Below, piece after piece: positions 1 to 11,699 of a DNA stretch of 64,000 bases (its first letter is position 1; every line of letters starts with the position of its first letter). The notes beneath the pieces are model-generated. The model worked only from the letters and a program-made list of their open reading frames with translations, was not told the DNA's origin and did no database searches. The translations under genes and the position numbers were made by a program. The stretch is from Micractinium sp. NFX-FRZ. Its lineage: Eukaryota > Chlorophyta > Trebouxiophyceae > Chlorellales > Chlorellaceae. The stretch covers positions 124,001 to 188,000 of the forward strand of contig JAPTJF010000046.1 in NCBI GenBank assembly GCA_029339195.1, given 5' to 3'.

Positions 1-1
1 C

Positions 2-103
2 CAGCTGGCGCCCAACCTGGCGCTGCGCTCGCTGGTGGGGCGGCTGCAGGAGCTGGCGGGGGCGGCGAGCCCCGGGACGGGGCAAGCGGGAGACAGGGAC
101 TGA
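2..103 (+). CDS. U-box protein, C-terminal fragment (5' end outside window)
   Basis: Only the last 33 codons lie in the window, ending in TGA at 101-103. The opening residues QLAPNLALRSLVGRLQEL match the final helix of a U-box, whose usual pattern is a Pro-Asn followed by ALRSLV. U-box proteins are E3 ubiquitin ligases, so this is probably an E3 whose U-box is at or near its C-terminus, with about 15 residues after the fold. The codons upstream are missing, so substrate-binding repeats cannot be judged. A chance match is possible because the segment is short. Confidence 0.55.
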   Translation, partial: QLAPNLALRSLVGRLQELAGAASPGTGQAGDRD

Positions 104-697
104 GCAGGGAGTGCTTGCTTGGTAACAGCTGCACGCACGGTCGCTGCTACACACCCTGCTACACACCCATCACACTTGCTTAAGGATTAGGCATTGCCCA
201 GGGCACCTTGCACTTTGTGCACAGCAGAATCATCTTTGAATTTGTCCATGTGGCGCGCTCTTATAAGACACCTTTGTGGAGCCAGTGGGAGCTTGATCAG
301 CTTGTCGACTGCCAGATGCAGAGAGAAGCGCAGTTGGCGGGATAGGGTGAGGGTGGCACATAGGGAACATGGTACTTTTGGTTGATTGGTAATGAAAGCA
401 AAGGGGTAACCAGAAGTTGGGGAGCATTGCATTGTAATCGTATATGACATGGAAGCCAGTGGGTAGGCGTTGGGGCACTGCTGGAAAGTGCGGGGTTGGG
501 TAGCACCGGCCCGCCAAGAAGATGGAAAACAAAAAAAAGAAGACGATGTCACCAGAGAGGCGCGACAGGGGTGGCGGCCTGGGTTGGCCCAGTGCCGGCT
601 GCCCTGCAATGGGGCTGCCTGATGTGTACAGAGCACCACGCAGTGGGGCAGCGTATGCACGCTGGCGGCCTGCCCGCTGCCTGCCCAGCGGTGCGCC
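104..697. other. Convergent intergenic region (3' flanks)
   Basis: This lies between the stop of the U-box gene (+) and the last stop of the minus-strand gene. It is less GC-rich than the coding sequence (for example 380-560) and should hold both 3' UTRs. Several open frames cross it, but none has convincing composition or splice signals. I see no RNA gene. Confidence 0.4.
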
Positions 698-3600
698 TCA
701 GTCGTACACGCGCCACCAGCGCAGTGCTCCCCAGTTGGGGTCGCTGTCCTTCCAGCCCAGGGGGCGCAGGCAGAAGCCGAGGTTGACCGACTTGGGGTCA
801 CACATGCCGCGCTCCACGGCCTCCACAGCGTCAGGCCCCTCCTACAGCACGCCGGGCCAGTTTGTGCGCAGTGGGTCCAGGTGGCGGTGGATCACCCCCA
901 GGTTGCGCTCCCTGCACACCAATCAAACCAGCGGAGGTGGGAAGAGGGGGGAGGAGGGGTAAGGAGAGAACAGGCGGGGGAGGCGGGCGCAGGCAGGTGG
1001 GGCCGGGTGGTGAGATGCCCCGCTGGTGGCGGGCGTGGATGGCACGGCATATTGTGAGAAGCTGAGCAGGCACCCCACTCACGTGCAACTGGCATGCGAA
1101 CCTGCCACCCAAACTGAAGCAGCAGCCGCCCTCCCTCCCACTCCTGCCAGCCCATCCCACCCCCGCCAGCCCACCCCTGCCCACCCCACCCCACCTGACC
1201 AGGGTGGTCATGCTGCCCGCCGCGGGCACGTCCTCCAGGCAGGCGATGCGCTTGCTGCGCATATAGTACATCGCCAGGTCGGGCAGCGCCGCCGCGCCCT
1301 CCTCACCCGGCGCAGCCGCCACGCGCTGCCCAAACAGGCCCAGCAGCACGCCGCCCCTGCCAATCTCTCCCTCCTGAAACTCCGCCAGCACAGCCGCCAG
1401 GGTGCGCTGCAGGGGCCCCAGCTCACGCCCGGCGGTGGCCAGTTGGGCGCCAGCGGCCAGGTGGGAGGCCACCTGCACCCAGGCCGCACGCTTGAGGGTG
1501 TCAACCTGCAAAGGGGCAGGGGCAGCGGAGCAGCGAGCATTGAGGTGTTGAGGTGAGGGCACATTGGTTGGTTGGCACTTGATGATTGGGACGCATGGCA
1601 GCCAGGCAGCCATGTGGCGATACACTGTCAGCCACCCAAAAGCCGTCCAAGTGTGAGACTGAACCACCCCAGCAGCCCGCGCAGCCGGTATCGCCACACC
1701 GGCAACTCACCCCACGCACCACGGCTGCTGCCATGCCGCCCGCCCAGCCCCGCCGCACCCTTGCTGCGCACCAGGGCAAAGAACAGGGACTTGGGCAGGG
1801 ACTTGCTGCTCCCCAGCAGCGCGTGGGACCACAACACGTAGCAGGGGAGGGTCTTGTTGAAGCGCTTGATCAGCGGGTGCTTGGCCCAGGCGGAGGGCAG
1901 CAGCTGCACCTGCAGCAGAGCGTGGTGGGGGCCGATGCAGCGTGGGCAAACAAAGTGCGTAAAAGTGTGGGATCTGGCCAGAAGGGAGCTAACTGCGCCA
2001 ACAGCAGCCTGTGTGCTTGCTATGCATGTGGGAGCTGGTCTGCCCTCCCACCAAGCCAAAGCTTACCACCTCGTCATCTGCTGCTGCTGCAGCACCAGCA
2101 GCAGCACCGCCCTCGACATCAGGTGGCAGCTCCTCCTGCACCACCGCCGCGCGCTCCGGCTCGCCCCCGCATCCAGCGCCGCCTGCCACCGGCTCCGGCT
2201 GCACAGCTGCTGTCTTGCACAGCCGCTGGGAGCGGCGCACGGGTGGAGCCGCAGCAGGCCGCTGCTGCTGGCGTGAGCCGCCAGCGTCCCTGCCCTCGCT
2301 GTTGATGCAGCGCTTGGGCACCTCCCGCAGCTGCTCTGCGTGCCGTGGCGCTGCTTTGGCTGGCGCTGCGCCCAGCGCCTCGGCTGCTACGGCCGTGTTG
2401 GCCCGGGCGCCCGCATTCTCGTCATGCGCCAGGATGGCAGGGCGCTGTTGGGAGCGGGCGGTAGCCAGGCAGATGGCAAGGGTGAGAAGGGTAAGGACCT
2501 TGGCTTGTGTGGCCTATTGTGGTATTGGTGCACTCACAGGTGGCATGCTGGCACCAGCAAACCTTTGCTGCCTCCTAACCTTCCCTCGCTCGGCCGCACT
2601 GCCCAGTGGCACCGCGATGGCAGGGAGCTCACCTCATGCTCCTGCTCAACCCAACGTGGGTGCTGCGCATGCTGCCGCCCATGCTGCCCCCCCCTCTCCT
2701 CAGCGCGCACGCCTGCGGCCACCCCAGCCCCGCCTGCGCCCCCCTCAGCCAGCTGGCCCTCCATGCGGTCCTGGCCGGGCTGCGGGCGGTCTGGCCCATC
2801 GCCGCTGGCCGCGTTCTGGGCCGCCTTGCCCTCCAGGGCGCTGCTGTCCAGCCCCTGCAGGCCCAGTGCCGAGGAGGCCGGCGCCACCGCCACCTGGATG
2901 CTGGCCAGGATGGCGGAGAACCTGGAGACCAGGGTCGCTGCAGGGAGGGAGGGAGGAGGTGAGCGGACGGTAGGGCATGGGGAGGGTCAGGTGTCAGATG
3001 GGGTGACGGAGGCAGTGGCAGGTGAGGAGCTGGTGCACGCCACGCTGGCCACCGACCACGCAGAGGGCAGGGAACTGTGTGGGGTGACGAGCACTTCTCA
3101 CAGCACCGACGGCGACGGCGGAGCCGTGGACACAGCTTCCAGCCTCCAGCTTCCAGCTGGGACCCACACCGTCCCGCCCCGCCTGCCTGCCCGCCCCCGC
3201 CTCAGTTGCCACCCCAGCTGTCTGGCTCACTCACGGGTGGTGCTCAGCGGCCCAGCCTTGCTGCACAGCGTGCTGTAGCGCTTGCAGCTCTGCAGCAGCT
3301 CTGCCAGCTGGCTGGCCTCGCTGTGCGCAGCCTCCAGGTTGGCGCGGAAGGAGGGGCGCAGGCGGTCGGGGCGGGTCAGCAGCCAGGCGGCGCTCTTCAG
3401 CAGCGGGTGGATGAAGTCGCCCGCAACCCGAGCCACCAATTTGAGCAGGAGCTGCAGGAAGGGAGGGCAGGAAAGGGGGCTGACGGGGGTGGGAGGCGGC
3501 CGTGGCGAAGCAGGGTGTGGTGTCAGGTGGCCACGAATGACCTGCGAGGGTACAGAGGAGGCAGGGAAAGAGAGGTGCGAGTGACCAACGCACGAGGGGG

Positions 3601-4940
3601 TGAAATCGTAAGCATGTGCACGTGCGTGTGTGCATACGCACAGTGCAGCTCAGCAGATGTCGTGATGCTGAGAGCCAGCATGCCTGCTGGCCTGCCTGCT
3701 GGCCTGCCTGCTGGCCTGCCACCGCCTCACAACCTGGCCCTGCTGATAAAGCAGTACAGCACACAACCCGGCAGCAGGACCCTGCCCAAGCCGCCCAGAT
3801 TCACCTCAAAGCTGGAGCTGGTGAAGGCGAGGCGCAGCACGGCGCCCGGCGGCATGCCCTGCCGCCCTAGCGCTCGCTGCAGCTCCACCTGCAGCTTCTG
3901 CAGCTCCTTCACAGCCGCGTCGTTGCAGAGGGGCGCAAAACGCACTGCGGGGCGAGGAAAGCCGCAGCAGGGGGTAAGCGCAGGCCAGGTCCGAGCGGAG
4001 GCGGGCGCTGGGCAGAAGGCAAGCGATCGGTCCAGTCTCGGGGACTGTGGGTGCTGCAGCCGCTCTCACCTATCTGCCTGCCCTCACTCCTATCGCTATG
4101 GCGCACGCTCCGTGCCCACCTGTGCGCCCACCAACCCACCCGCCCGCCCGCCCACCCGCCCCGGCCCACCTATGAATGTGACCAGCGCCTGTGCGATGGC
4201 GCGCTCACGCGGCACCGTCGCCTGGAGCAGCGCCGCCTCCGCCGTCTCCACCCGCACCTTCTTGTTCTTGTCCTCAGCGCTGCCGCCGTGCCAGTCCTTC
4301 AGGTTGTTGCCGTGCATTCCCATCACGCGGAAGTGCAGCAGGCGCAGCGTCATGGGCAGCACGCCCAGCACGAGGTGAGCGTCCACGCCGTTGCCGCTGT
4401 CCGCTGCGCGCTCAGCTACGTGGACCGCGTAGAGCCCAAACCCCAGGTCCTGCAGTTTGGTGAGGTCGGCACGGAACGCGTACAGCACGCTACCGGCGGC
4501 ATCGCAGGCGACCACCGCCAGGGGGCTGCGCCGCAGCAGGCCGCTGTCCAGGGCGCACTGCAGCGCGCGCACGGTGGGCACCGCGCCCAGCAGGTGCGGT
4601 CTCTTCTCCATCTCCTGCACCGTCTGATCGAAGCGCTGCTTCAGCAGCTGCAGGGGAGCGGGAAGTGGGCGGGAAAGAAGGCGGGTATGTTGGCAGAAGT
4701 CAAGCAGAGTGCAAGAGAAGGGCCACGGTCAGGGGACAGAGGCGGCGGGGCGCAGCGGGTGCTACTTGCCTGCAGCTTTTTGCCGACCTTCTCGTCAAAT
4801 TCTGCATCCTCAAGCTCCTGCTGTGCGCTATCGATATCCGGCGGGCCGCTGTGACGGGAGTGGCGCGACAGCTGGTGGAGTGGCCCACCCGCCGAGGCGT
4901 TGTCGCCGCTGTCGGAGGCCTGCTCCTGCTCCGCCGCCAT
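698..4940 (-). CDS. Conserved-looking protein of unknown function, multi-exon, in-frame TAG in last exon
   Basis: Read on the minus strand. The start is ATG at 4940 (MAAEQEQASDSGD, acidic and Ser-rich); a second in-frame Met lies at 4985. Exon 1 ends at 4770 with a GC-AG donor (CAG|GCAAGT). Exon 2 (4647-4170) encodes a compact domain containing FRADLTKLQDLGFGLYAVHV. Later exons give LLKLVARVAGDFIHPLLKSA, an Ala/Pro-rich linker, VQLLPSAWAKHPLIKRFNKT and VDTLKRAAWVQVASHLAAG. The last exon joins in phase and reads RNLGVIHRHLDPLRTNWPGVL, then TAG at 842-844. After that the same frame stays open for 47 plausible codons (CDPKSVNLGFCLRPLGWKDS) to TGA at 698. The true C-terminus is therefore uncertain. 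I do not recognise the family. The frame and splice phases agree across the exons I checked, so I trust the gene but not its function. Confidence 0.6.
3681..3722. repeat. 12-bp tandem repeat in intron
   Basis: The unit TGCCTGCTGGCC occurs a little over three times in a row. It sits inside an intron of the minus-strand unknown gene. Confidence 0.8.
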
Positions 4941-5653
4941 GTCCCCGAGCTGCGGGAGTGTGCTTGAGGTGTGCGAACCAAACAAGGGAGCAAGAAATGC
5001 GGCAGGTGGGGCTGTCGAAAGGTGTCGGCGCGCGTTGGTTGGATGCGCTCAAATGCAGGAACGAGCTGGTGAATCGGATTGGTCCAATCAGGCCCCCATC
5101 TATTCACAAAGCTTGCTCCGACACAAGCAGTGGTCTCCAAGATGACGGCGCCATGTTGGGCATGTTGGGCATGTTGGGCTGATCCACACTCAGAGCACAG
5201 ATGACGCATCGCCGCAGGAGTATGTTGAATGGTTGGGCTGGGGTGAGCGTTGTGGGAATGGTGGCCTTAGGTGCCGGCGACTGCGGGGGTTGGCAACGCG
5301 GCGCGCGGGCTGATGATACATCATACTGCGTCTGTGTGAAGTCAACGGGCCGGAATATGAGGATCAGTCTACCAATGGCACAGACCGGAATACGAGGTTC
5401 AGTCTACCATAGCACAGCCGATACATGGACGCACTGGGCGAGCCACCCATGGCCTCCGCCCACACCAGCCAAAGCGGCGCCCAAGACCGGCGCCATGGCG
5501 CGCCAGCTACCGCCACCTTGTCAGCCCATCCGGTAAGGCGCCGAAACAGCCGTCCCTGCATCGGACAATCGCCTTGGGGTCGTAGAGACAGATAGGGCAG
5601 ACAGCAGGGGCTCTGACGCTTCAAGAACAGCTGCAGCGTCAGCTGACGCCGTC
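4941..5653. promoter_or_regulatory. Divergent promoter region between unknown gene (-) and receptor kinase (+)
   Basis: The two starts are about 710 bp apart, so this region must hold both promoters and 5' UTRs. It contains three head-to-tail copies of the 9-mer CATGTTGGG at 5152-5178, a small palindrome GATGATACATCAT near 5312, and a pair of 33-35 bp imperfect direct repeats at 5350-5417. The region is less GC-rich than the genes on either side. No TATA box is obvious. Confidence 0.5.
5350..5417. repeat. Pair of ~34-bp imperfect direct repeats upstream of the receptor kinase
   Basis: Copy 1 is 5350-5383 and copy 2 is 5385-5417. Both begin CCGGAATA and share TCAGTCTACCA and GCACAG. They differ at a few positions by substitution or 1-bp indel. 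They lie about 240 bp upstream of the kinase ATG. Confidence 0.8.
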
Positions 5654-8600
5654 ATGGCGAAGCCAGGAGCGAAGCTGGTCTTCCTGGCGCTTGCTGCTTT
5701 GCTCGCAAGCACTGCCGCAGATGATGGGCCCACGGGTGAGGACCTTTTGTACCGGCCGAACCGTGTTGCGCGCAACTTTGGCTACCCTACCCCTTGTTTG
5801 CGGTAGCTCGCGCAAGAGAGCGGTGGAAGGCGATCATACTGCTCAAGGAGGGCCGTTGGGTCCGCCCGGTTTGAGTGGCCCACTGCGCCGCCGCCCACCG
5901 TGCGCTCCGCCGCCGCCACTCCGCTGGTACCCATGTGCAGCGGCTGGTGCAGGAGCTGCTGTCAACCCGGATGCTGCTGCGTGCCAGGGATGGTTCCAGC
6001 TGCAGCACGACCCGCTGCAGCAGTGTCAGTACGACTTGGAGGACATGTCAGCGCAGCTTCAGGGCCTGCCGCTTGACGTGCAGTCAGAGGCGGCTGTCAA
6101 CGTCTCCGACTGCCCCGCCGACTGCAGGCGCCCATTCGGGGTACGCGACGCAGCTGCGGCTCCTGCTGCGACTTGAAATTACCAGCCTTGGGGTTGCTGT
6201 TGAAAACACGCCGCCTGCTGTCAGGCGGCGCGCCCGACTGCTGTCCCGTTTCAAGCGCTCCTGACCAGTCCTCCCCTTGCCACGCATTTTCGTGGGTGCA
6301 GGACATGCCCCGCCTCTGCCTGGGCTACATTGACGAGGCGATGACAGATCCTGCCAGCTCCTTTGTGGGGCCTGGCATGGACGCCAACCCTTTGTGAGCG
6401 GGCGTTTAAGGCGGGGGCCAGACTGTATGTGCGTAGCAGCGGGGCCATGGGGGCCGCAATGTGCTTGGATGTGCGGGCCTTGCGCCGGTCATGCTGCATG
6501 CTGTGGTGTGTCGTGCATCCGGTGACATGCGGGTGCTGACGGCACTACCGTCCGATGCCTTTGCCCTGCCTGGCCTCCTCCCTCTGTGTGCAGCAACCTG
6601 TGCGACTCCCTGCTGTGCTCCTCGCAGCGGTGCAGCATCACCCCTTCTGGTGCGGCACTGCCGCCGCCGGGCGCCAGCTGCAGCAGCTCGCCTCTGCCAG
6701 CTAGCAAGAGCTGTGTGGTGTTGCCTCGCATGCTACGGCAGGCTCTCCCGCCTGCATGCACTGATTTCGCCGCTTGCCCCAGCTGCTGCCACGCGTACCA
6801 CTCACCCCCCACCGCCTCCATTGCTGCCTGCAGCGATTGCCGCGCTGAAAGGGTTCTTTGCCCTGCTCGACCTGAGCAATGCTGTGTGGGCGCTGGAGGG
6901 CAGGTGGAACGGCACCGCCATTGCTCCGCCGCCTCAGAGCAACAGTGGATCAAGCCCCAGCGTCGGCGTAATCGTGGGGGCGGTGATTGCCGGCAACGGT
7001 GCGGCGCCTCTTTTCCCTGCCCCCCGGCGCAGCACCAGCGGTGGCACGGCATGCGGCGGTTGCCATGCACTTGCAACCTCCGGCTCTCAACTCCAATGTG
7101 CCACAAGTGCCTCCCGAGCGCCGTCCCTCACACCATTTGCGCCCGCCCCCTCCACGCCCCCTGCAGTTGTGTTCATGGCGGGTGTTGCACTCGTCATGAC
7201 GGTGCGCCGCCGCCGCCGTCGGCAGCGGCGGCTGCGGCAGGTGGGCAGCGGGCAGCCGGACCCCGAGGGTTCGGAAGGCTGCGGCACGGGGGGCACTGCC
7301 AGTATGGAGGAGGGGCTGGCGGACAGCGCAGAGCTAGGGGGCGTGCTGAAACCCGACGCCTCGAAAAAGGGCGTCCTCGTGCTGGCTGCCGCCGGGAAGA
7401 GCAGCGGGCGACCAGACGGCGCGGCAGGCGTGGCACAGCCAGCGCGTGCGCCAGCGGCTGGCGGTGCGGCAGCTGGCGGCAGCGTGGTCGGGCAGCGCCT
7501 GCCGCCGCCGCCGCATGCGTCGCAGGATGGCATGCAGGGCGTGGCGGCGCTGTGGGCGGGTGCGCTGGGAGCGGCAGCCGTCGTGGGGGGTGCAGCCACG
7601 GCCCCGGGAACAGACACTGCTGCTGCGCCCTCCCAGGCAGGCTCCTCTGCCTTGCGGGCCGGGCCCGCTGCCTCAAGGGTGGATGACATGCAGCAAGACG
7701 AGCTGGAGATGATGCGCCTGCCCAGCAGCGCCGCCGCTGCCTGCATGGCCGCTGACAGGCAAGCCCATTGGCTGCGTGGCTGTGCGCGGGCGGGCTGGCG
7801 TGGGCTGCTTCCTGTCCGGTTGGTGCAAGACAGGCGGTGCAGAGCACGTGGTCTGGGCACTCTGGCGGCCAGCGAGGGAGGAGGGGAAGGCAGGAAGGAC
7901 AGCACCCCGTGACCTGCCTTGCCTTGCCTGCCTCTACTCTGTTCTGAGCCATGCCACTTTGATGGCCTCTCTGCCACACCCGCCCTGTGCCGCTGCAGCC
8001 GTGCCAAGCTCCTGCTCTCTTACGGGACGAGCAGTCAGCAGGCGGGTGGCGCCGCTGCAGGCGGCGGCGGCAGCACCAGTGGGGCGGGGCAGTCATTGGG
8101 CGGCATCCCGGAGCAGCAGCTCGACAGGCAGCAGCAGCAGCAGCAGCAGCAGCTATTGCCAAGGGGCGGCAGCAGCGGCCAGGGCGGGCAGGAGGTGCCT
8201 CTGGGTGGCAGCCGCGCGCCATCCGGCGCCGCCGTGGCGATGCCCCGCAGCAGCGGCAGCCAGGCGCTGGTGGATCTGGAGCCCTGGCGCCTGCGGTTTG
8301 CCAGCCTGGCGCTGCAGCGGCGCCTGGGGGAGGGCAGCTTTGGCACCGTCTACCTGGCCAAGTGGAACGAGACGCTGGTAGGTTGCGACCTGCTGCGCGA
8401 CACCTGGTGGTATTCTGCTGTGTGTGCGATCTGGGGAGGCTGGCAGCTATGGCCAGGCGCACCCACCTCAAGAGCCGCCCTTGCTGCTGGCACCACCAGG
8501 CGCCCCTGCTTCACCTGTACCCGCCCCCTCGAGCCCCACTCCCTCGCCGCCCTCCCCGCTGCTCCTTGAACCCTGCCCCAGCCTGGAACCCTTTCTTCTG

Positions 8601-11600
8601 TCCCCCCTTGCAGGTGGCGGTCAAGCTGCTGGCAGCGGGGGACGGCGAGGCGGCGGACGCCGCCGCCACCTCCCCCGCCTCCTCCCTCCGCCAGCCCCTC
8701 AGCGAGGCTCTGGAGAAGGAGGCGGGCCTGATGGCCAGCCTGAGGCACCCCAACGTCACCCTGTTCATTGGGGTGTGCGCGGAGCCGCCGGCGCTGGTCA
8801 CAGAGGTGCGCTGCGCACGCCCTGGTTGGCGGGCGGGCTGCGGCCTGCACATGTGTGCCCTCCCCTCTGCATTGTTTGCTGCTGCGCGGGGGGTCCCCAT
8901 CGGCTGGCCCTGGCCCGCTCAGCACCAGCTCCACTCCTCCAGCAGCCTTGGATACGCCATGTGATGCGCCCCCTGCTCCCCTCCTTTCGTTCCTGCACTG
9001 CAGTACTGCTCCCGAGGCAGCCTGTTGGATGTGCTGCGCGCGGCGCGCACCTCCCCGGCCGCCGCCTCAGCCCTCACATGGGTGCGCCGCCTGTCGATGG
9101 CGCTGGATGCGGCCAAGGGCATGCTGTGCCTGCACGTCCACGCCCCGCCCATCATCCACCGCGATCTAAAAAGTCCTAACCTGGTGGGTCACTCGCCGGT
9201 CTGCTTGCAGCGCTTGCTTGTTGCGGTGCGGCGGCTGGGGCATGCACAGGCACTGTGGGTGGGGGGGGATGCACACGCCTGTTTGGCTGCCGCACGCACG
9301 CGTGCCGGTGTGCGGCCAGCCAGCCAGCCGCCCTCGGCCGCGGTGGCCCGCACCTGGCCCCCCCCCCGCTCTGCCCGCTCATGCATGCCTGTTCGCTGCT
9401 GCCCGCCCGCCTTCCTGCCGCCGCAGCTGGTGGACGCGGCCTGGAGGGTGAAGGTGGCCGACTTCAACCTCAGGTCAGTGGGGGGACCCCCTCTGCAGGC
9501 GGGCCCCGCTGGGCCTGCACCTGTACCATGCAGCACTGCGCTGCCCTTTGCTGCTCTGCCCCGCCCCCCAGTCGAGTTGGATGCGTGCTGAGCAACAGTG
9601 CCTGGCTGTGTGGTCCTTCCTTATCGCTGGCTCTCCCACCCCTTGTTTCGTACCTCCAAGCAAGCAAGCTATGCCCTGGACCAGCGATGTTTACGCCCCC
9701 CCATTGCCGTCCGACACGCATGCCGCCTGTGTCCAAGCAGTCCCCTGCCTCCCCCGCCGTGCGCAGCAAGCTGATGGACTTGGAGGGGGTGCAGTCCAGC
9801 ACCAAGCACGGCCTCCTCAACCCCCGCTGGCTCGTGAGTGGCCGGGGTGGCCGCCCAGCGGGGCCGCACGCGGGCACTTTGTAGTGCATGGGTACAAGTT
9901 GGGCAGGCTGCCCCAGGCTGCGAGGCTCGTGGCGCCCGCGCCCCACTCCATTGCTCGTTCACCTGGCAAGCAAGCAGGCGCCCTCGCTGATGCCCTCAAG
10001 CTACGCCCTTCCCCTCCCCGCTGCACGCTCCCCTGGTTGCAGGCGCCCGAGGTCCTGCTAGGGCGGCAGGCCATGGCGGCCAGCGATGTCTTCAGCTTTG
10101 GCGTGGTCATGTGAGTGCCGCTGGTGCAGCTGGCTGCCTGTCGTGTGAAGCGAGTGCTGCCAGCTGGCCTCTTCTCTGCTGCCCCTGCCCTCTCCTGCCA
10201 GCTAGCCTCTCTCTGCTGCCAGCTAGCCCCTCTCTGCCGCCCCTGCCCTCTCCTGCCAGCCTGCCCCCCTCTGCCGCTTCACACCCTCTCCTGCCAGCTT
10301 GGTGTCAACGAGGAAGTCCACAGCCTTAACTGCAGAGCTGCCGCTCGGCCGTTGCTCGTTTGATGTGCCCTCCACCCCTGCAGGTGGGAGGTGCTGACGT
10401 GGAGGCTGCCCTGGGAGGAGGAGGGGCGCAACGCCTTCCAGGTGCGGCCTGCCCTAAACCCACCCTACCCTACCCTAAACCCTACCCTAAACCCTTCGGC
10501 CGCGTAGCCCAGCTCAGCCAAGCAGCAAGGCTTGGGCATGGGGCTCATCCAGAGAGCAAGGCGTGGGCATGCTTGCCTGCCCGCCAGTGCATACCTTGCA
10601 TGCATGCCCTATGGGTGGTGGGTGCCGACCTGGCATGCATGCTGTGTTGATTGGCGTTGGCCAGCATGTGGGCAATGCTCTCAGGATCCTCCCTTCTGCC
10701 CAACCGTCCCTGCAGCTGCTGCACATGATCAGCAACGGCGAACGGCTGCGGGTGCCTGCACGCGACGACGTGCCCGGCCCCGACCAGGTGTGTCGCGCCG
10801 GCTCGGCAGCGAGCCATCACATACAGCCACACCTTCTCTACAGCAAGCAAGTGCCCCCACCTCGCCCAGGCAGCCCAATGCACTCTCAGTCGCCCCCCTT
10901 GCGTCCCTCCTGCCCACTCTGGCCAGCAATCGCCTGCTGCCCACTCACTGCTTGCACCCCCCCCACCCACTGCTCCACAGCGTGCTCTACCGCGGGCTCG
11001 CGCGCCCACCAACCCATCCACACATGCACCCCCTCCACGTATCCTCACTCTCCTCCCGCCTTCTCCTCCCTGCCTCTTTGGCTCCGCCCCATATATCTGT
11101 GTCCTCATCCCCCTGTGTCTCCCCCCCTGCCTCCTCCGCCCCTCCCCTGCCGCAGCTGTCGGAGGCCGAGTACAGCCAGTATGTGTCGCTCATGCAGCGC
11201 TGCTGGGCGCAGGACCCCGCCGCCCGCCCCAGCTTTGCTGACCTCATTGGAGAGCTAAGGTGAGCACCTTGGGGCTCCAGAGCAGTGGCTGTGGCGGCAA
11301 CTGGGGGTGCCCTGTGTTGTGCTGCTGAAGTGGCAATGGGGGGTGCCCTGTGTTGCGCTGATGAAGTGGCAATTGGGGGCTTCTTGTGTAGAGGTTGACA
11401 GTGCGGCGTGCAGGCAGGCTGGATGGAGCGTGTGCACGTGAGCGCTGTGGCATGAAGGGGCAGGCATAGATGCTGGCTGCTGGCGGAGCGTGGCGTGCCC
11501 GGCTCAGCCTGCCAGCGTGCAGACGTCCTACTGGCTGGCCCCAGCTGGGGCACTCTGCAAGTTTGTGTGGTGGATGGTAGAGGCGGCACCTGCAGCATGC

Positions 11601-11699
11601 CCCTGGGCTGGGGTGGCTAACCGGCCCCCGCCTCAATGTGCACGCCCACCCCGCAGGGGCATCATGGCTCGGGCCGCGGGCATACCCTTGGCCCAGTGA
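5654..11699 (+). CDS. Receptor-like TKL protein kinase with signal peptide and single TM helix
   Basis: ATG at 5654 opens a signal peptide (KLVFLALAALLASTAA). Extracellular exons are Cys-rich (CQYDLEDMSAQLQGL, AVNVSDCPADC, CNLCDSLLCSS). A TM helix split by an intron follows (GVIVGAVIAG, then VVFMAGVALVM) with a basic stop-transfer stretch. The juxtamembrane linker is long and contains poly-Gln. Kinase exons are: 7999-8377 (Gly loop GEGSFGTV), 8614-8805 (VAVK lysine, EKEAGLMASLRHPNV), 9004-9183 (HRDLKSPNL), 9427-9473 (KVADFNL), 9767-9833, 10043-10110 (APEVLLG, DVFSFGVV), 10384-10441 (WEVLTWRLPW), 10716-10787, 11156-11259 (RCWAQDPAARPSF) and 11656-11699. The sequence is TKL class (MAP3K/Raf-like), probably Ser/Thr-specific, at the plasma membrane. 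The usual DFG reads DFN. The exon ending at 7758 uses a GC donor. The ligand is unknown. Confidence 0.85.
10171..10300. repeat. Pyrimidine-rich tandem repeat in kinase intron
   Basis: Irregular units built on CTGCCCCTGCCCTCTCCTG and CTGCCAGCTAGCC repeat through the intron between the APE exon and the WEVL exon. They supply several extra AG acceptor-like sites. Confidence 0.7.
10452..10494. repeat. Interstitial plant-type telomeric repeat (CCCTAAA)
   Basis: Three full CCCTAAA heptamers are interspersed with shortened CCCTA and CCCA units over about 43 bp, just after the donor of the exon ending at 10441. CCCTAAA/TTTAGGG is the Arabidopsis-type telomere unit, also used by Chlorella. It lies in an intron of an intact gene, so it is not a chromosome end. 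Confidence 0.85.
11296..11386. repeat. 36-bp tandem repeat, 2.5 copies, in last kinase intron
   Basis: Units start at 11296, 11332 and 11368. Each begins GGCAA and carries GGGGGTGCCCTGTGTTG and a TGAAGT end; the third is partial. Copies differ at only a few bases. Confidence 0.85.

Noticed and set aside
187..801. 204-codon minus-strand frame overlapping the last exon of the 698-4940 gene
   Set aside because: It would need the CTGTAG at 842 as an acceptor and gives Ser/Thr/Pro-rich sequence. The frame through RNLGVIHRHLDPL joins in phase and looks more natural.
10452..10494. A true telomere or chromosome end
   Set aside because: The array is about 43 bp, degenerate and inside an intron of an intact gene with normal sequence on both sides.
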